This document shows positions 32,041 to 43,265 of a stretch of DNA of 64,000 bases, in pieces. The notes beneath the pieces are model-generated. The model did no database searches, was not told where the DNA came from, and saw only the letters and a list, made by a program, of their open reading frames with translations. The DNA lies in assembly GCA_028752905.1 (NCBI GenBank), contig JAQNBH010000008.1, positions 3,276,025 through 3,340,024 of the forward strand, given 5' to 3'. Numbering within the stretch: the first letter of the stretch is position 1; every line of letters begins with the position of its first letter. This DNA is from Cladorhizidae sp. MBARI D1340-BT2 (Eukaryota > Porifera > Demospongiae > Poecilosclerida > Cladorhizidae). The position numbers were made by a program, and so were the translations under genes.

Positions 32041-33420
32041 AACGGTTACGGGGAAAAAAGGTTGCGCATGGGCCCCTGTTTTTGGTGGGCCCCTGCTCTT
32101 GGTGGGCCCCTAGGCTTCAGCCTAGTCAGCCTTATGGATAATACTGCCCTGCTAACCTCCTCCATCTTTGCAAGCCTCCTACCATAGAGGTTTCTTTCTC
32201 CTCACTGCTCTCTCTCCACTTCCTCATACCAAGTCCCCGGGCACTGCCACTCTGGCCACTGTGTGTCTAGCTCTAAATAGATGTCTTCATATTCTGAACC
32301 TAGCTGACTCTAATTTCATAGAAGTAGTCTGTCCTCCTGTCAACAATACTTCAACAGAATGTTCCAGGCTTGGCCTAGCCAACAGCTCCCACATCATCCC
32401 TATATACTTCTGTTTTTCCATTCACTTTACTCATCCACACTGCCTTTCCAATCCATTATTTAGATTATTTCCAGTTTACCAAACTGTTCATAGCTAGCTA
32501 GAGTGTCAGAATGAAACTTCAACGTCCGTTCTTTTAAGCTATAGAAAGATGAAGTGTAGATGCTTTATCTGAGCTTAAGTAAGCTTCTCCATCGTGGGCT
32601 GCTGTGCTTCTCCTACGCCTTTTTCTATCATCTGCTTCCAATCTCAGTTCGCTTTGTTCTGCTGTTTCAGAAGCATGCTTTCACTTTTCTCTCTCCTTTT
32701 CTGAAGTCTATTTTCTTTATACATTCTGGAAATGAAATGGCTAGCTGTTCTGCTGAAAATAATATCTCTGCAAGAAGATGGTTATAGTATGCACATGCGA
32801 GCGAGCAGGAATACTCTCATATACACATGCCAATTATTTCCAAATTAATCACCCCCACAGCTGGCAATGCTAAATATATGGGCATCAGGCAGTGTGGTTG
32901 CAGTTAGCATTGTAGTTGCTATAGCTTTCTCGTAGCACTCTAGAGTCAAGAGCTGTATTGAAAACAACAATGAAGTAATTGCATACCTCAAGCTAACCTA
33001 AGCTGTGTGCATTTAGAAGTTAGTAGTCATTTGATTATGCCGAGTACAATGCAGTAGGTATGGTTACAGATGAGGTTCGTAGCTATAGCTTTCCCACAGC
33101 TATCTCACGCACTCTGTGTGTGTCACACTTTTGTGTCTATTTGTACGCTGCTAGATCTCCAAAGCAATTTTCAAGGTTTAGTTAATGGCATACTTTTGTT
33201 TAGCTCCTTCTCTGTAGAAACATGGACAGATGGAGTGTAGAAGCTTTACCTGAGCCTAGGGAAGTTTCTCGAAGATGGATACCACGAAGCTAGCTAGTAA
33301 TGAAGACAATTAAAAAAATCAACTATCAGAGACTTAGCCATGTTTTATCTGTTGTAATTTCAAATTTATTGTCTAAGCCCTCGTGCATGTGCCTCCACTC
33401 TCTCCTCTACATTAGGACTA
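32041..33420. other. Unassigned sequence between Mutator-like copy and element C
   Basis: It contains three short tandem units of GGTGGGCCCCTG (32070-32115). Two related 65-bp segments about 690 bp apart share TGGAGTGTAGAAGCTTTACC-type sequence (32540 and 33225). I recognise no gene. Open frames at 32168-32497 and 32560-32787 have no known motif. Confidence 0.5.
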
Positions 33421-35350
33421 TTAAGGGCAATTTTCAGATTTCAGATTGTATGCTGAGATATAGTCTGGGACATCTCCGAAGATTATGTTTATCATCCTTT
33501 GGAAAGTTGCAGGTGCCCCGACCAAGCCGAAGGGCAGCAAAGAGAGTTGGTACTTTCCAAATGTGGTTGTAAATGCTGTCTTCTCCCGTGACCCCTCGAC
33601 CACTGACACCTGCCAGTATCCCTTTGTCAGGTCAAGGGTTGAGATATAATGAGCTCAGTCCATTAGTGAGGTCCCCGATCTGTGGTATTGGGAATGGATC
33701 AGGGCGGGTCACTGCATTCAGTTTCCTATACAGAGATGCAGTAACCCATCTTTCTTGTGGACCAGCACAATGGGTACTGCCTACGGGCTCTTGCTGGCTT
33801 GAATCAGCCCTGCTTGTAGCATCTGGGCTATCTCTTCCTTCACAAGCCTGGCATGTGGCATGCAATAAGGTGGTGAGCTGATGGGTTTTGTTTCTCCTGT
33901 GTCTATCTCGATAGTTGCCGTCATCATCAGGCAAGGTTGCTCAGCAAGTATGTATCGGTGCTCATGCAGCAGCTGCAACAGTTGGTCGTGTTGGGCCAGT
34001 TGCAGGTTCAGGTTGATCTGGGGCAGTGCTGACGATGTCTCAGTACTCCAGGTCAGGATGTCTGTCTCGGCTGTGACTGGTTATTCTCTGGTTAAGCTGA
34101 AGAGGCACTATTAATGGCGACTCCCATTGTACAAGCATGTTCACGTTGAATATCTTGTTAGATTTCCCTCTCTGGCCTGTTTTAACCTTGTAGGTTGTCT
34201 CAGAGAGCTTCTCCGTTATGGGTAAAGGTCCCTGCCATGTTGCTCTCAGCTTATTGGAGACAGATGTTAGGAGTCCCAACACCAGGTCTTCTATTTGGAA
34301 GGTTCTCTCTCTCTTGCGTAGCGATAATGGGATTTGGCTGCCATCTCTGCCTTTCCGGCCAGATCTTGGGTTGTCTCCAGCTTCTCATATGTGTCTCTCA
34401 AGTATGGCATGATGCTGTCTTGACTCCCTGTTGGTTGTTGCCACTGCTCTCGAGGACATCCATTGGGCCTCATGGGTTGTGTCCACACAACATCTCAGAA
34501 TGGCGTGAAGCCTGTTTTCTCGTGCAGTAGCTCCCTGAAGGTGAACAACAAGTATGGGATTGACTTGTGCCACTGCTCTCCGAAACAGTCAATGTACTTG
34601 TGCAGCCCACTCTTCAGTGTCATATCATACCTTTCCACCATTCCATCTGTCTCAGGGTGGTATGCAGAAATTCGGATTGACTTGATGCCAAAGAGTCTGA
34701 GGAACTCCTGCATAAATTAACTGCAAAAATTTGACCCTCTGTCGATGAGAATTTCGCCTGGTAGTCCTACCCATGAGAAGAGTTCCACCAGCATCTCCGC
34801 TATGTCCTTGCTGGGGGTGGTTCTGAGGGGAAATGCTTCTGGGTATCTCGTCCCGTAGTCACAGATGGTCAGTATGAAGCGATGCCTTTCCTCAGTGGGT
34901 GGTATAGTGGTCCAACTACATCCATGGCGATCTGTCGGAAAGGTTGAGCGACAACTGGTAATGGTACCAGTGGTGCCTTGCGTGGTCTGCGACGGGTCAT
35001 CTGCTGGCAGACCTGGCAGCATCGGCAGAGATCAGCGATGTCAGTTCTCATAGCTGGCCAGAAGAAATGGTGCAGTACATGGTTGGTCGTGCATTTCCTA
35101 CCAAAGTGGACTGCCCATGGCACTAGATGGGCCATTCTTAGGGTTCTCTCTCTATAGATTCGGGGTAGAACAAGCTGCTCCACCATCTTACCCTGTTTGG
35201 GAGGAGTCCATTGACGGTAGAGTAGGCCATCTCTCGGGAAAAAGGGGAGCCAGGTAGGTCACATTGTTTTCTGGCTGTCTTTCTGGGATCACTCTCCTGA
35301 GCTTCCTGCAGTTGCTTCGTACCTCCTTCCAGTGGCACTGGCTGGTCCAC
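33421..35350 (-). pseudogene. Integrase and RT of element C, degenerate
   Basis: Integrase finger: HLVPWAVHFG with CQVCQQ (35120-34985; the second His is kept). Core: IAMDVVGPLY, then ILIDRGSNF, then YHPETDGMVERYD (34720-34620), then the GPLPITEKLSETTYKVKTGQ C-terminal GPY-like region (about 34240). RT: LVKEEIAQMLQAGLI (33860), then an LNAVT-DPFPIPQI region (33690), then EKTAFTTTFGKYQLSLLPFG and ATFQRMI (33580-33480). Frame changes occur near 35150, 34900, 34715, 34490, 34290 and 33780. The YxDD box region reads SAYNLKS, so the catalytic motif is destroyed at the truncation. Confidence 0.8.
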
Positions 35351-35452
35351 TGGTTTGCGTACCTCTGCCGGTCTAGTCGCTTTGGGCTCTTTTCCACACT
35401 GTGTCTTGTTGTGGTAATCTGAAACAGATCGTTGCTGAGAACTGGTAGGTCC
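33421..35452 (-). mobile_element. Gmr1-like LTR retrotransposon C, 3' part
   Basis: Together with 41586-43265 this forms one minus-strand element split by element D. The order on the minus strand is gag, protease, [element D], integrase, RT, so integrase precedes RT. It is cut off at 33421 within RT; RNase H and the 3' LTR are missing. Confidence 0.85.
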
Positions 35453-36053
35453 TTGTCAGGGAAATTGAACCCCCTGACTACAGATACACCCCCAACCAGA
35501 CCTAAATTCCCAGAAGAACCACGGGAACCACACCACCACACTACAACTTGGCCAGATGTTTTGGAAAGATAAGAAGCCAACACATCCGTCCAGCATACCA
35601 CAGCGACAACGTCACAGCAGCAGTAGACGGGACCCTATAAGGGCATTTTGGGACATAGTTATTTTCATGAACATTGCTAGAGTATAAAAAGGATTGTATA
35701 TTATTTAGCTAGTCAGTAAGTAAAGTCAGTAAAGTCAGAGAACTTCCGAACATCACCAATATTAAGAACCAGAACTTTTAAGTGCTCGAGTGTGAGCCAT
35801 GGTCGTTGTTGTATTCCTTACTCCATATGTATCAGCATATGTATTTCATTTGTAACTATTATTATTTGTATTTATAAAGTAACAGCTCGGCTGATTACTT
35901 GTTTCCAGGATCTACGGGAGGTAGAGGGGCTGAGTTTGGTTTAGGTAGAGCAGGACGTCTGAGAGACCGAGCTTACCTTTACTGCATCTTGAAAACCAGG
36001 AGTCTGTCTGGCACCGTTAAACCTCGGGGCAGACAGCAGGCTGTTTCTCGACA
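35453..36053 (+). repeat. 5' LTR of element D
   Basis: Starts TGTCAGGGAAATTGAACC and ends TTCTCGACA. TATAAAAAGG near 35685 is the likely promoter box, and TATTTATAAAGTAAC lies near 35870. Confidence 0.9.
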
Positions 36054-36054
36054 C

Positions 36055-36073
36055 TGGTGGCAGCGGTGGGATT
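36055..36073 (+). other. Primer-binding-site-like sequence
   Basis: TGGTGGCAGCGGTGGGATT lies one base after the 5' LTR. The same TGGTGGCAGCGGT start follows the LTR of the gag-only element (near 12476, minus strand), so the two families probably share a primer tRNA. I have not assigned the tRNA. Confidence 0.7.
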
Positions 36074-36475
36074 TCTCTAGCGAGTGAGAAAGGCCAGAAG
36101 TATCTCAAGAGGAGTATCTCCAGAAGAGTAGCATTGGATTCTCAAGTTGAAGTTGTACAGAAGATACAAAGTTGGACGTGGACTGACCAGACGGGTCAGC
36201 ATAGTCACGTACTCCTCCAAGAGTGGGAGAGGAGAAGAAGAATTTTCCTAAGAGGAAAGAGTCAGCAGAAAAGAAGAGATCAACGAAGCGGTCGCGGTGT
36301 TGCGCAGATACGGTTTATTAAAGTAAAAACATTGTGTTTTAGTTCTTCGGAACCACTGTATATTTCTGTTGATTATTTCTTACAGTGGTTGTTGTGCCAC
36401 TGGTAGCTTTGAGTTACCCGCGAGTGCGCGGTAAGATAATTGATTTTGTATTCTTTTTTCCCCCTGTTCTTGAAT

Positions 36476-37850
36476 ATGGCACAGAAATCAGGAAGAGCGG
36501 GAGAGGACCGCCAATTGAGAAGTGGGAGTTTTTTTTTGGACCCCCGGGGATCCAGAAGAGGATCCGCCAGAGCTAGAGCCTTTTAATGAACCACCACTAT
36601 CGAGATCAGTGCTAATGGACAGGTTCATTAAGGCCGAGGGCAGCAAAGCACGCAGACAGGAAGAGAGATACCAGCGCGAAGACGAACTGAGGGAGCGAGA
36701 AGCGCAACGGCAGCAAGAGAGATACATACGCGACGCAGAGCAGAAGGAGCGAGAAGCTCAAAGACAAGAGCGCCTGGAACAGCAGATGGCCCAGATGATG
36801 ACACAGATGCAGCAAGCCATAACCCAGAGGAGAGATCCTCCACCACCACCAACAACTCAACTAAGGTTACAGAAATTTGTGGAGGGCATAGACGATATTG
36901 GGGCTTACCTAGACCTATTTTCTGTCATAGCTAGAGCCAATGAGTGGCCAGCTAATCAATGGTGTGTCCAACTGCGCAGCGCGTTAAGTGGGCAGGGGAT
37001 GTTAGCTGTTTCTTCCCTTTCTGTAGAGGACCAGAATGACTTTAAGAGGGTTGGCCAGGTGCTGAGAGCAACTTACCAGGTCACTGCAGAATCCTATCGG
37101 AAGCAAATCTTGGACTCCCCATTTGACTCCAACACCTTCGAAGTCTGGTGCCAGGACCGGAAACAGCTCTTTAACCGCTGGGTTGAAGCGGAGGGTAAAC
37201 CCATAATTGATTTGTTTTTATTTGAATTGACAATGCAGAAATTGCCCCAATGGCTGGAAGTACGGATGCGTCAGACTAACCCCGAGACCTACGAGGAGCT
37301 GACAGCAGCAGTCACCAGGCACTTGATTATCCCGCGAGGAGACCGGGATAGGGAGACTAACCATCCCTACAGACCCGAACAGAGAGGAAGAGGGACCATG
37401 CCTTCCAGGGAGACTAACCACCCCAATTATTCGGAACAGAGAGGAAGAGGGACCATGCCTTCCAGGGAGACTAACCACCCCAATCACCATGAACCAAGAG
37501 GAAGAGGACTAATGCCTTCCAGGGAGACTAACCACCCCAGACCATGGTACCAGGACCGCAGAGAGAATGCGCGTCCCCCAGCCTACAATGCATCCCCAAA
37601 CACACACCCGGAACAAGGTAAGGGTAGTAAAGATTACTCTACCCAAGGGAGGGACCCAAAAACAATATCCTGCTTCCGTTGTGGAAAGGCAGGGCGAGAC
37701 TGCCATGTCAAACTTGAGCAAAGTAACTGTGCAGTGAACCAGAGGGAAGATTTGCCAGTTTGGACAAGGGAGGTGGCCATTAATGGCACCCCAGTGAGGG
37801 TATTACTTGACACGGGTGCACCAAAAGGATTGTGCACCCTAGGTGTGTAA
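36476..37850 (+). pseudogene. Gag of element D: coiled coil, SCAN-like domain, peptide repeats
   Basis: The likely start is the ATG at 36476 (MAQKSGRAGEDRQ). The frame shifts at a T9 run (36529-36537) into the 442-codon open frame, which itself starts only at a GTG. Parts in order: acidic segment (DPEEDPPELEP), Arg/Glu/Gln-rich coiled coil (about 36650-36830), SCAN-like helices (DIGAYLDLFSVIARANEW, FEVWCQDRKQLFNRWVEA, LFELTMQKLPQWLEVRM), and three to four 19-residue repeats of RETNHPNYSEQRGRGTMPS type. A knuckle, CFRCGKAGRDC, has lost its His. The frame runs on into the protease start (LLDTGAPKG), then stops. A single-base slip in the T run would reconnect the start codon, so it may be a recent indel. 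Confidence 0.82.
37350..37560 (+). repeat. 57-bp (19-residue) repeats in gag of element D
   Basis: GGGAGACTAACCACCCCAA recurs every 57 bp, giving Arg/Gly-rich units before the zinc knuckle. Such basic repeats could bind nucleic acid; this role is inferred. Confidence 0.88.
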
Positions 37851-40800
37851 GAGAGACAGACTATTTGCCTTGGAGTATTCAGTACCGAACTGCTAGTTCG
37901 AAGAACACCCAGTTCCCAGCTGCAAAAATAACCATCCAGGTAGAGGGAAGGGAAGAAACCATGGTAGTAGGCGTTAGCCAACATTTAAGTTGTGATATGT
38001 TGTTAGGACATGACATCCCCTATTTCAGAAAATATCTGAGGGAAGCTTTGGGCACTTCAAAGAAGGAAGTTGCGGCTACAACCGCCACCACAACTGAACT
38101 TGGTTTGATCACCACAACGAGGGCCCAGGAGAAGGCCCGGGCTCAGCAGCAGAAGGACGAGGCCCTGCAACAACCTCAGGATGAGCCTGTGATTCACTCA
38201 CTGATGCCCAGCACGGATGACCACAGGGAAGAGGAAGCTAACCGGACACAACCGTCCCCAGTGACACCACACCAGAGAAGTCAGAAGAACTAGACTTCAT
38301 CTCACCACAGGAGCTTCAAACCCAACAGCAGACAGATGGCACCCTACGTAAGATACGAGAGAAAATAAGTACTAATAGTGAACATGAATATTTTCTCGAG
38401 GGTGGGTTAATCATGAGGAAACCCTATCTCAAGGGAGGGAAGAGTTTGATAGTAGTACCTAAACTAGCTAGAGCCAAAGTGTTGAGGCTGGCCCACACAT
38501 CAATAGTGGCAGGCCACTTTGGCCAAGAGAGGACATTGAATTTGATCAGAGCCCGCATGGATTGGCCGGCGATGTCCACGCCCTGTGCCAGTCATGCCAC
38601 ATTTGCCAGAAGGCTAGACCTGCTATTTCAGCCAGGAACCCCCTACAACCCCTACCTATCATAGGCCAACCATTTGCCAGAATCGCCATGGACATATTTG
38701 GCCCCCTCAAAAGAATGAACGGAGGGAATAAATTCATACTCGTAATTATGGATTATTGTACCCGATGGCCGGAGGCTTTCCCCTTGAGGATGAATGCCAC
38801 CGCGGAAACCATCGCGGGCGTTTGATGGAAGTGATAGCCAGAATAGGTCTGCCAGAGGAAATCCTGACAGACAACGGGACAAACTTTGTGGGAAAGGTGA
38901 TGACTCACCTGTGTAAATTAACTGGGATCAAGAGAGTCAGAACTTCACCATATCATCCCCAAACGGATGGTATGGTGGAGCGTTTCAACTCCACCATGAA
39001 GTGTTTGTTGCGCAAGCTGACAACAAGTCAAGACATAGAATGGGACAAATGCTTGCCCTACCTTCTATGGGCTTATCGGGGAACCCTCAACAAAACTACT
39101 GGCTTTTCCCCATATGAGTTGCTTTTTGGGAGAGGGATGAGGATGCCCCTAAACTAGTTGACCAGATTCTGGAAGAAGAAGGAGGAAGAGAGTGCTGTAG
39201 ACACGCCCGAGTATCTGCAGGCTTTGCAAACGAATTTGGAAATCACCAAACAAATAGCTCAAGAGAATGAGCGAGAGTCCAAAGCAAGAGACAAGCGTCA
39301 GTATGATAGGAAGGCGGTGACGCGAAACTTTGAAGTGGGTGAGTTTGTCCTGGCCTTCCGCCCAAGGAAGCAGGACAAGCTCCTCAATGAGTGGCAGGGC
39401 CCTTTTGAGGTAATGGAGAAAGCAACGGATGTGACATACAAACTGAGTACTGGTAAGGTGGAAAAAACCCTGCAGACCTACCATATAAATGCGTTAAAAG
39501 CGTGGCATGCGCCCACGGCAGCGGCATTCTTTGGGGAAGAGGTAGGAAGTGAGACCCCCCTAAAAGAAGAGCCAATAGTTTGTCTTTCCGAGACACAGTC
39601 TACCCAATTAGAGGAGTTGAAAAGCAGCTTCTCTGATGTAATTTGTAATATACCAGGGAGAACCCAGTTGGTGGAACATGTGATTCCAACTGGGGAGGCA
39701 CCACCCATCCGTTTGCCTGCATATCATTTGGCACAAGCCTCGAAGCAGTATTTAGAGGAAGAGATCAGAACCTTGTTGAACCTTAACCCTAGTAAGAGTC
39801 CTTGGGCGGCCCCAATAGTGCTAGTACCCAAGAAGCACGGAACCAGACGCATGTGCGTAGACTACCGTAGATTGAACCGTGTAACCACAGGAGACCCTTA
39901 CCCATTACCTAATATCGAAGAACTGATTGATAACTTGGGAAGGGCCGAATATTTAACCACATTGGACCTTACCAAAGGGTTCCACCAGGTACCAGTGAGA
40001 GAGAGTAATAGGGAGAAGACCGCCTTCATCACTCCCTATGGAAAATACGAGTTCACTACCATGCCTTTTGGCCTAGTCTCAGCTCCATCGACGTTCCAGC
40101 ATCTGATGGACCATATATTATCAGGTTTGTCCCAGTTCACTGCGGCATATCTAGATGATATCGTAATCTTTAGTAGTAGTTGGGGTGAGCATTTGAAGAA
40201 TATAGCCACTGTGCTAGAGCGTCTGAGGAACGCAGGACTAACGATTAACTGGAGAAGTGCCAGTTTGGCAAGAGCTACTGCACGTATTTAGATCATAATG
40301 TAGGTGGAGGCCGAGTTAAACCGGTAGAGTGTAAGGTGGAGGCAATATCCTCTTACACTCAACCTAGGACCAAGCGACAGTTAAGAGCCTTTTTAGGCCT
40401 AGCAGGATACTACAGGCGATTTATCTCCAATTTTTCCAGAATAGCCACACCCCTAACTAACTTAACTAAGAAATCACTGAGTAATGTATTGAATTGGAAT
40501 ATGGAATGTACTGGTGCTTTTATTGAATTGAAAAATGTTTTAACTAACCATCCTGTATTGGTATCACCCAATTGGGCAAGTGAATTTGTGTTACAGACAG
40601 ATGCCTCAGATGTTGGCCTGGGCTATGTGCTGAGCCAGAGAAACCAGCAGGGAGAAGAACATCCAGTGGGGTACGGGTCGAGGAAGTTGCTTCAGAGGGA
40701 AATAACTACTCCACGATAGAGAAGGAAGCACTGGTGATTGTGGACGGGATCCGCCACTTCCGGGTGTATTTAGAGGGAAGGAAGTTTGTGGTGCAAACCA

Positions 40801-41093
40801 ACCACAACCCTCTCGCTCACATGGCTCACCTGAAGGACTCGCACAGGCGACTAACGAGATGGGCATTGGCACTGCAGGATTACAATTTCACCATCCACCA
40901 CAGAGCCGGAACAGCTAACGGGAATGCAGATGGACTGAGTCGCGACGTGGACGTGCGAACCAAGGAAGGGGGAGTGTCAGGGAAATCGAACCCCCTGATT
41001 ACAGATACACCCCCAACCAACCCTAAATTCCCAGAAGAACCGCGGGAACCACACCACCACACTACAACTTGGCCAGATGTTTTGGCAAGATAA
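37760..41093 (+). pseudogene. Pol of element D: PR-INT-RT-RH in Gmr1 order
   Basis: Protease: LLDTGAPKG, then GVSQHLSCDMLLGHDIP. Integrase: finger HTSIVAGHFG with CQSCHICQ, core IAMDIFGPLKR, LTDNGTNFVG and TDGMVERFN, all three catalytic positions kept. One open frame (39158-40291) begins with the end of integrase (GEFVLAF, EWQGPFEVME) and continues directly into RT (MCVDYRRLN, FGLVSAPSTFQ, AYLDDIVIFSSS). RNase H follows (LQTDASDVGLGYVLSQ, IRHFRVYLEG). Breaks: frameshift at 37850, stop at 38291-38293, frameshifts near 38562 and 38800, in-frame TAG at 39155-39157, frameshifts near 40270 and 40700. RT and integrase active sites are intact. Confidence 0.88.
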
Positions 41094-41585
41094 GAAGCCA
41101 ACACATCCGTCCAGCATACCACCGCGACAACGTCACAGCAGCAGTAGACGGGACCCTATAAGGGCATTTTGGGACATAGTTATTTTCATGAACATTGTAT
41201 TTAGCTAGAGTATAAAAAGGATTGTATATTATTTAGCTAGTCAGTAAGTAAAGTCAGTAAAGTCAGAGAACTTCCGAACATCACCAATATTAAGAACCAG
41301 AACTTTAAGTGCTCGAGTGTGAGCCATGGTCGTTGTTGTATTCCTTACTCCATATCTATCAGCATATGTATTTCATTTGTAACTATTATTATTTGTATTT
41401 ATAAAGTAACAGCTCGGCTGATTACTTGTTTCCAGGATCTACGGGAGGTAGAGGGGCTGAGTTTGGTTTAGGTAGAGCAGGACGTCTAAGAGACCGAACT
41501 TACCTTTACGGCATCTTGAAAACCAGGAGTCTGTCTGGCACCGTTAAACCTCGGGGCAGACAGCAGGCTGTAAATTTTCACGACA
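40975..41585 (+). repeat. 3' LTR of element D
   Basis: Starts TGTCAGGGAAATCGAACC and ends TTTTCACGACA. It has 611 bp against 601 in the 5' LTR, partly from an extra TATTTAGC before the TATA box. Confidence 0.9.
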
Positions 41586-41589
41586 GTCC

Positions 41590-42070
41590 TCCATGCTGCA
41601 TAGTGTGTCTCCCTCACTATTGGTTGGGGCAGGCTTGTCTGGTCCGTCAGAACTGGTATCATGTCTCTCTCTTCGGATGTGTCTCGATCCTTGTCCATTG
41701 GTACGGTCTCCAGGCCTTCGTCTGTGCTGCCGTCCTCTTCTGATGAGTCTGAAGTCTCTGCATACATCATAGGTCGTGGGTATCTGTGTCTCGGTCTGAC
41801 ATCAGTGATTGTCTATTTGGTATGTCCGTGCCTAGCAGGGCATCTGAGGTGAGGTGGTCGTTACTGCCACTGTCATCTTCAGTCAGCATGGTGAGAGTGA
41901 TCTTGGCTAGAGGTAGGGCATGTGTGGGGCTCATGTATACTGGTCACCTTCAGCTGCTTGCCAGTGAGGTCCTTCTGGCTGACCCCATCGACCGTGGACC
42001 TGTGTTTCCATACATCCCGAATCAATTGTCATGGTCTTGATGGGTCTTCCATTTATCATACCTGGGAGGG
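41590..42070 (-). pseudogene. Protease region of element C
   Basis: On the minus strand MINGRPIK then IDSGCMETQV gives an aspartic protease active site (D-S-G), followed by an ALLGTDIP-type motif (about 41840). Ser-Asp-rich spacer (SDSSEEDGSTDEG) leads to the point where element D is inserted. Several frame changes. Confidence 0.65.
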
Positions 42071-42094
42071 GGAAAAGAATGAGCAGGTTAGTAG

Positions 42095-43264
42095 TCACAC
42101 CCACCATTGTGACGACTTTCTTTTGACATTACGCTGCGAGGTGGCCATATTCCCCACATCCCTGCAGTGGAAACACCCCAGTTCTAGCACTGGGTCAAAT
42201 GCTGCTTGTCTTGAAGGCCACACAACTGGTGTCCGGCGACCATCGTCTGTTCCAGTTCGTTCCAGCTCACTGGTTGGGAGTCCTGGTTGAGATCGGTAGC
42301 GCTTACCTCCACTCAATCGTCTGCTCATTCCTGAGGGTCGTGTCCATTGTTTCCAGGTGTCCTCCATCTTGTGGTGGTAGAGGCGGTACTCATCCAACAA
42401 CTTGCCTGCCTGTGATGATGGAACCTCCTTATCCAGGCCTTAGTTGAAGTCCGGCAGTGCTTTGATAACCTGGTCAATGACTAGCATTTCATGTCACCCT
42501 TGTCTGGTGCTGGCCATCTTTGTCCACCTAGTCCGGTTGAGCTCTGCTCTCTTAACCAGTTCTTGCCCTGACTTGCCTGTCACCAGTGCTAGCTCTCTCC
42601 ATCTTACTCTGTATGTGTCCGGCGTGATGCCATAATACTCGATTAGTGTCTGCTTGACCATTGCAAAGTCCCTCTTCTTGTCTTCTGGGATGTCTGCCAG
42701 GAAAGCCAGGGACCAATCATCTAATACCGTGAGTAAGTTAGCAAGCCAGTAGCTCTCATCGATCTCAAATGTGATCATGTGCAAGTGGAAGTGATCGAGA
42801 AAGGACTCCACCCCTGCTGTGACTCTCAGTGTTGGTAGCTTGGGTGCATCTTTGCCCGTGTTCTTTTTACTCCCCACAGTCTTCTAGCTACATGTAGGCT
42901 CTCTCCAGCCATTGACTCTTTCTCGCTTTGTGTTGTCGATCTTTGTTATTCTGCTGGGTACATTGTAAAGGTCCATCAAACATTCTTGGTCTTTCTGTTG
43001 CTCCTCTTCTTCTCTGATTCGTCTCTGCTCTTCTACTCTCTCTCTGCACTCTCGCTCCTCTCGTTCCTGTTGATATCTCTGTTCCTCCTTGAGTTCTGCC
43101 TTCTCTTCTTGTCTTCGGAACTCCGCGAGTAATTTTCTCGTTTCCTGTCTGTGTTTGCTCTCTAGCTGCTGCATCTTTGTAGTGAGCACCTCGACTTTGG
43201 AGGCCTCTATCTCTCTCTCAGAAGGAACCTCCGAGCTCAAGTGACTCCTTGTTGTCGGAGTCAT
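42095..43264 (-). pseudogene. Gag of element C: coiled coil, SCAN-like domain, knuckle
   Basis: Starts at the ATG at 43264. Residues 20-110 form a strongly charged coiled coil (KMQQLESKHRQETRKLLAEF, REERECRERVEEQRRIREEE). An in-frame TAG at 42886-42884 interrupts the same frame, which resumes with LPTLRVTAGVESFLDHFHLH, AFLADIPEDKKRDFAMVKQT and RELALVTGKSGQELVKRAEL, a SCAN-like fold. After a frameshift near 42500 it ends with CFHCRDVGNMATSQRN, a degenerate CCHC knuckle. The gag differs from those of D and the gag-only element, so it is a separate family. Confidence 0.8.
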
Positions 43265-43265
43265 G

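Larger units (their letters stand above)
35453..41585 (+). mobile_element. Gmr1-like LTR retrotransposon D, complete, with target duplication
   Basis: A 6.13-kb element with LTRs at 35453-36053 and 40975-41585. A primer-binding-site-like TGGTGGCAGCGG starts at 36055, and a purine tract (AAGGAAGGGGGAG) precedes the 3' LTR. The exact 5-bp target duplication is GTCCT at 35448-35452 and 41586-41590. Order: gag, protease, integrase, RT, RNase H. Integrase and RT lie in one frame. LTRs differ at a modest number of sites and by an 8-bp indel, so insertion is not very recent. Frameshifts in gag and pol make it inactive as it stands. Confidence 0.93.
41586..43265 (-). mobile_element. Gmr1-like LTR retrotransposon C, 5' part
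   Basis: The gag and protease half of the element continued at 33421-35452. Upstream of the gag ATG (43264) I find no LTR or primer-binding site, so the 5' end is truncated close to the start codon. Confidence 0.82.

Noticed and set aside
36522..37850. Gag start at 36522
   Set aside because: The codon is GTG; the first plausible ATG is 36476 in another frame.
41740..41760. CTGATGAGTCTGAAG as a hammerhead
   Set aside because: No GAAA after a stem II and no stem I; lies in protease coding of element C.
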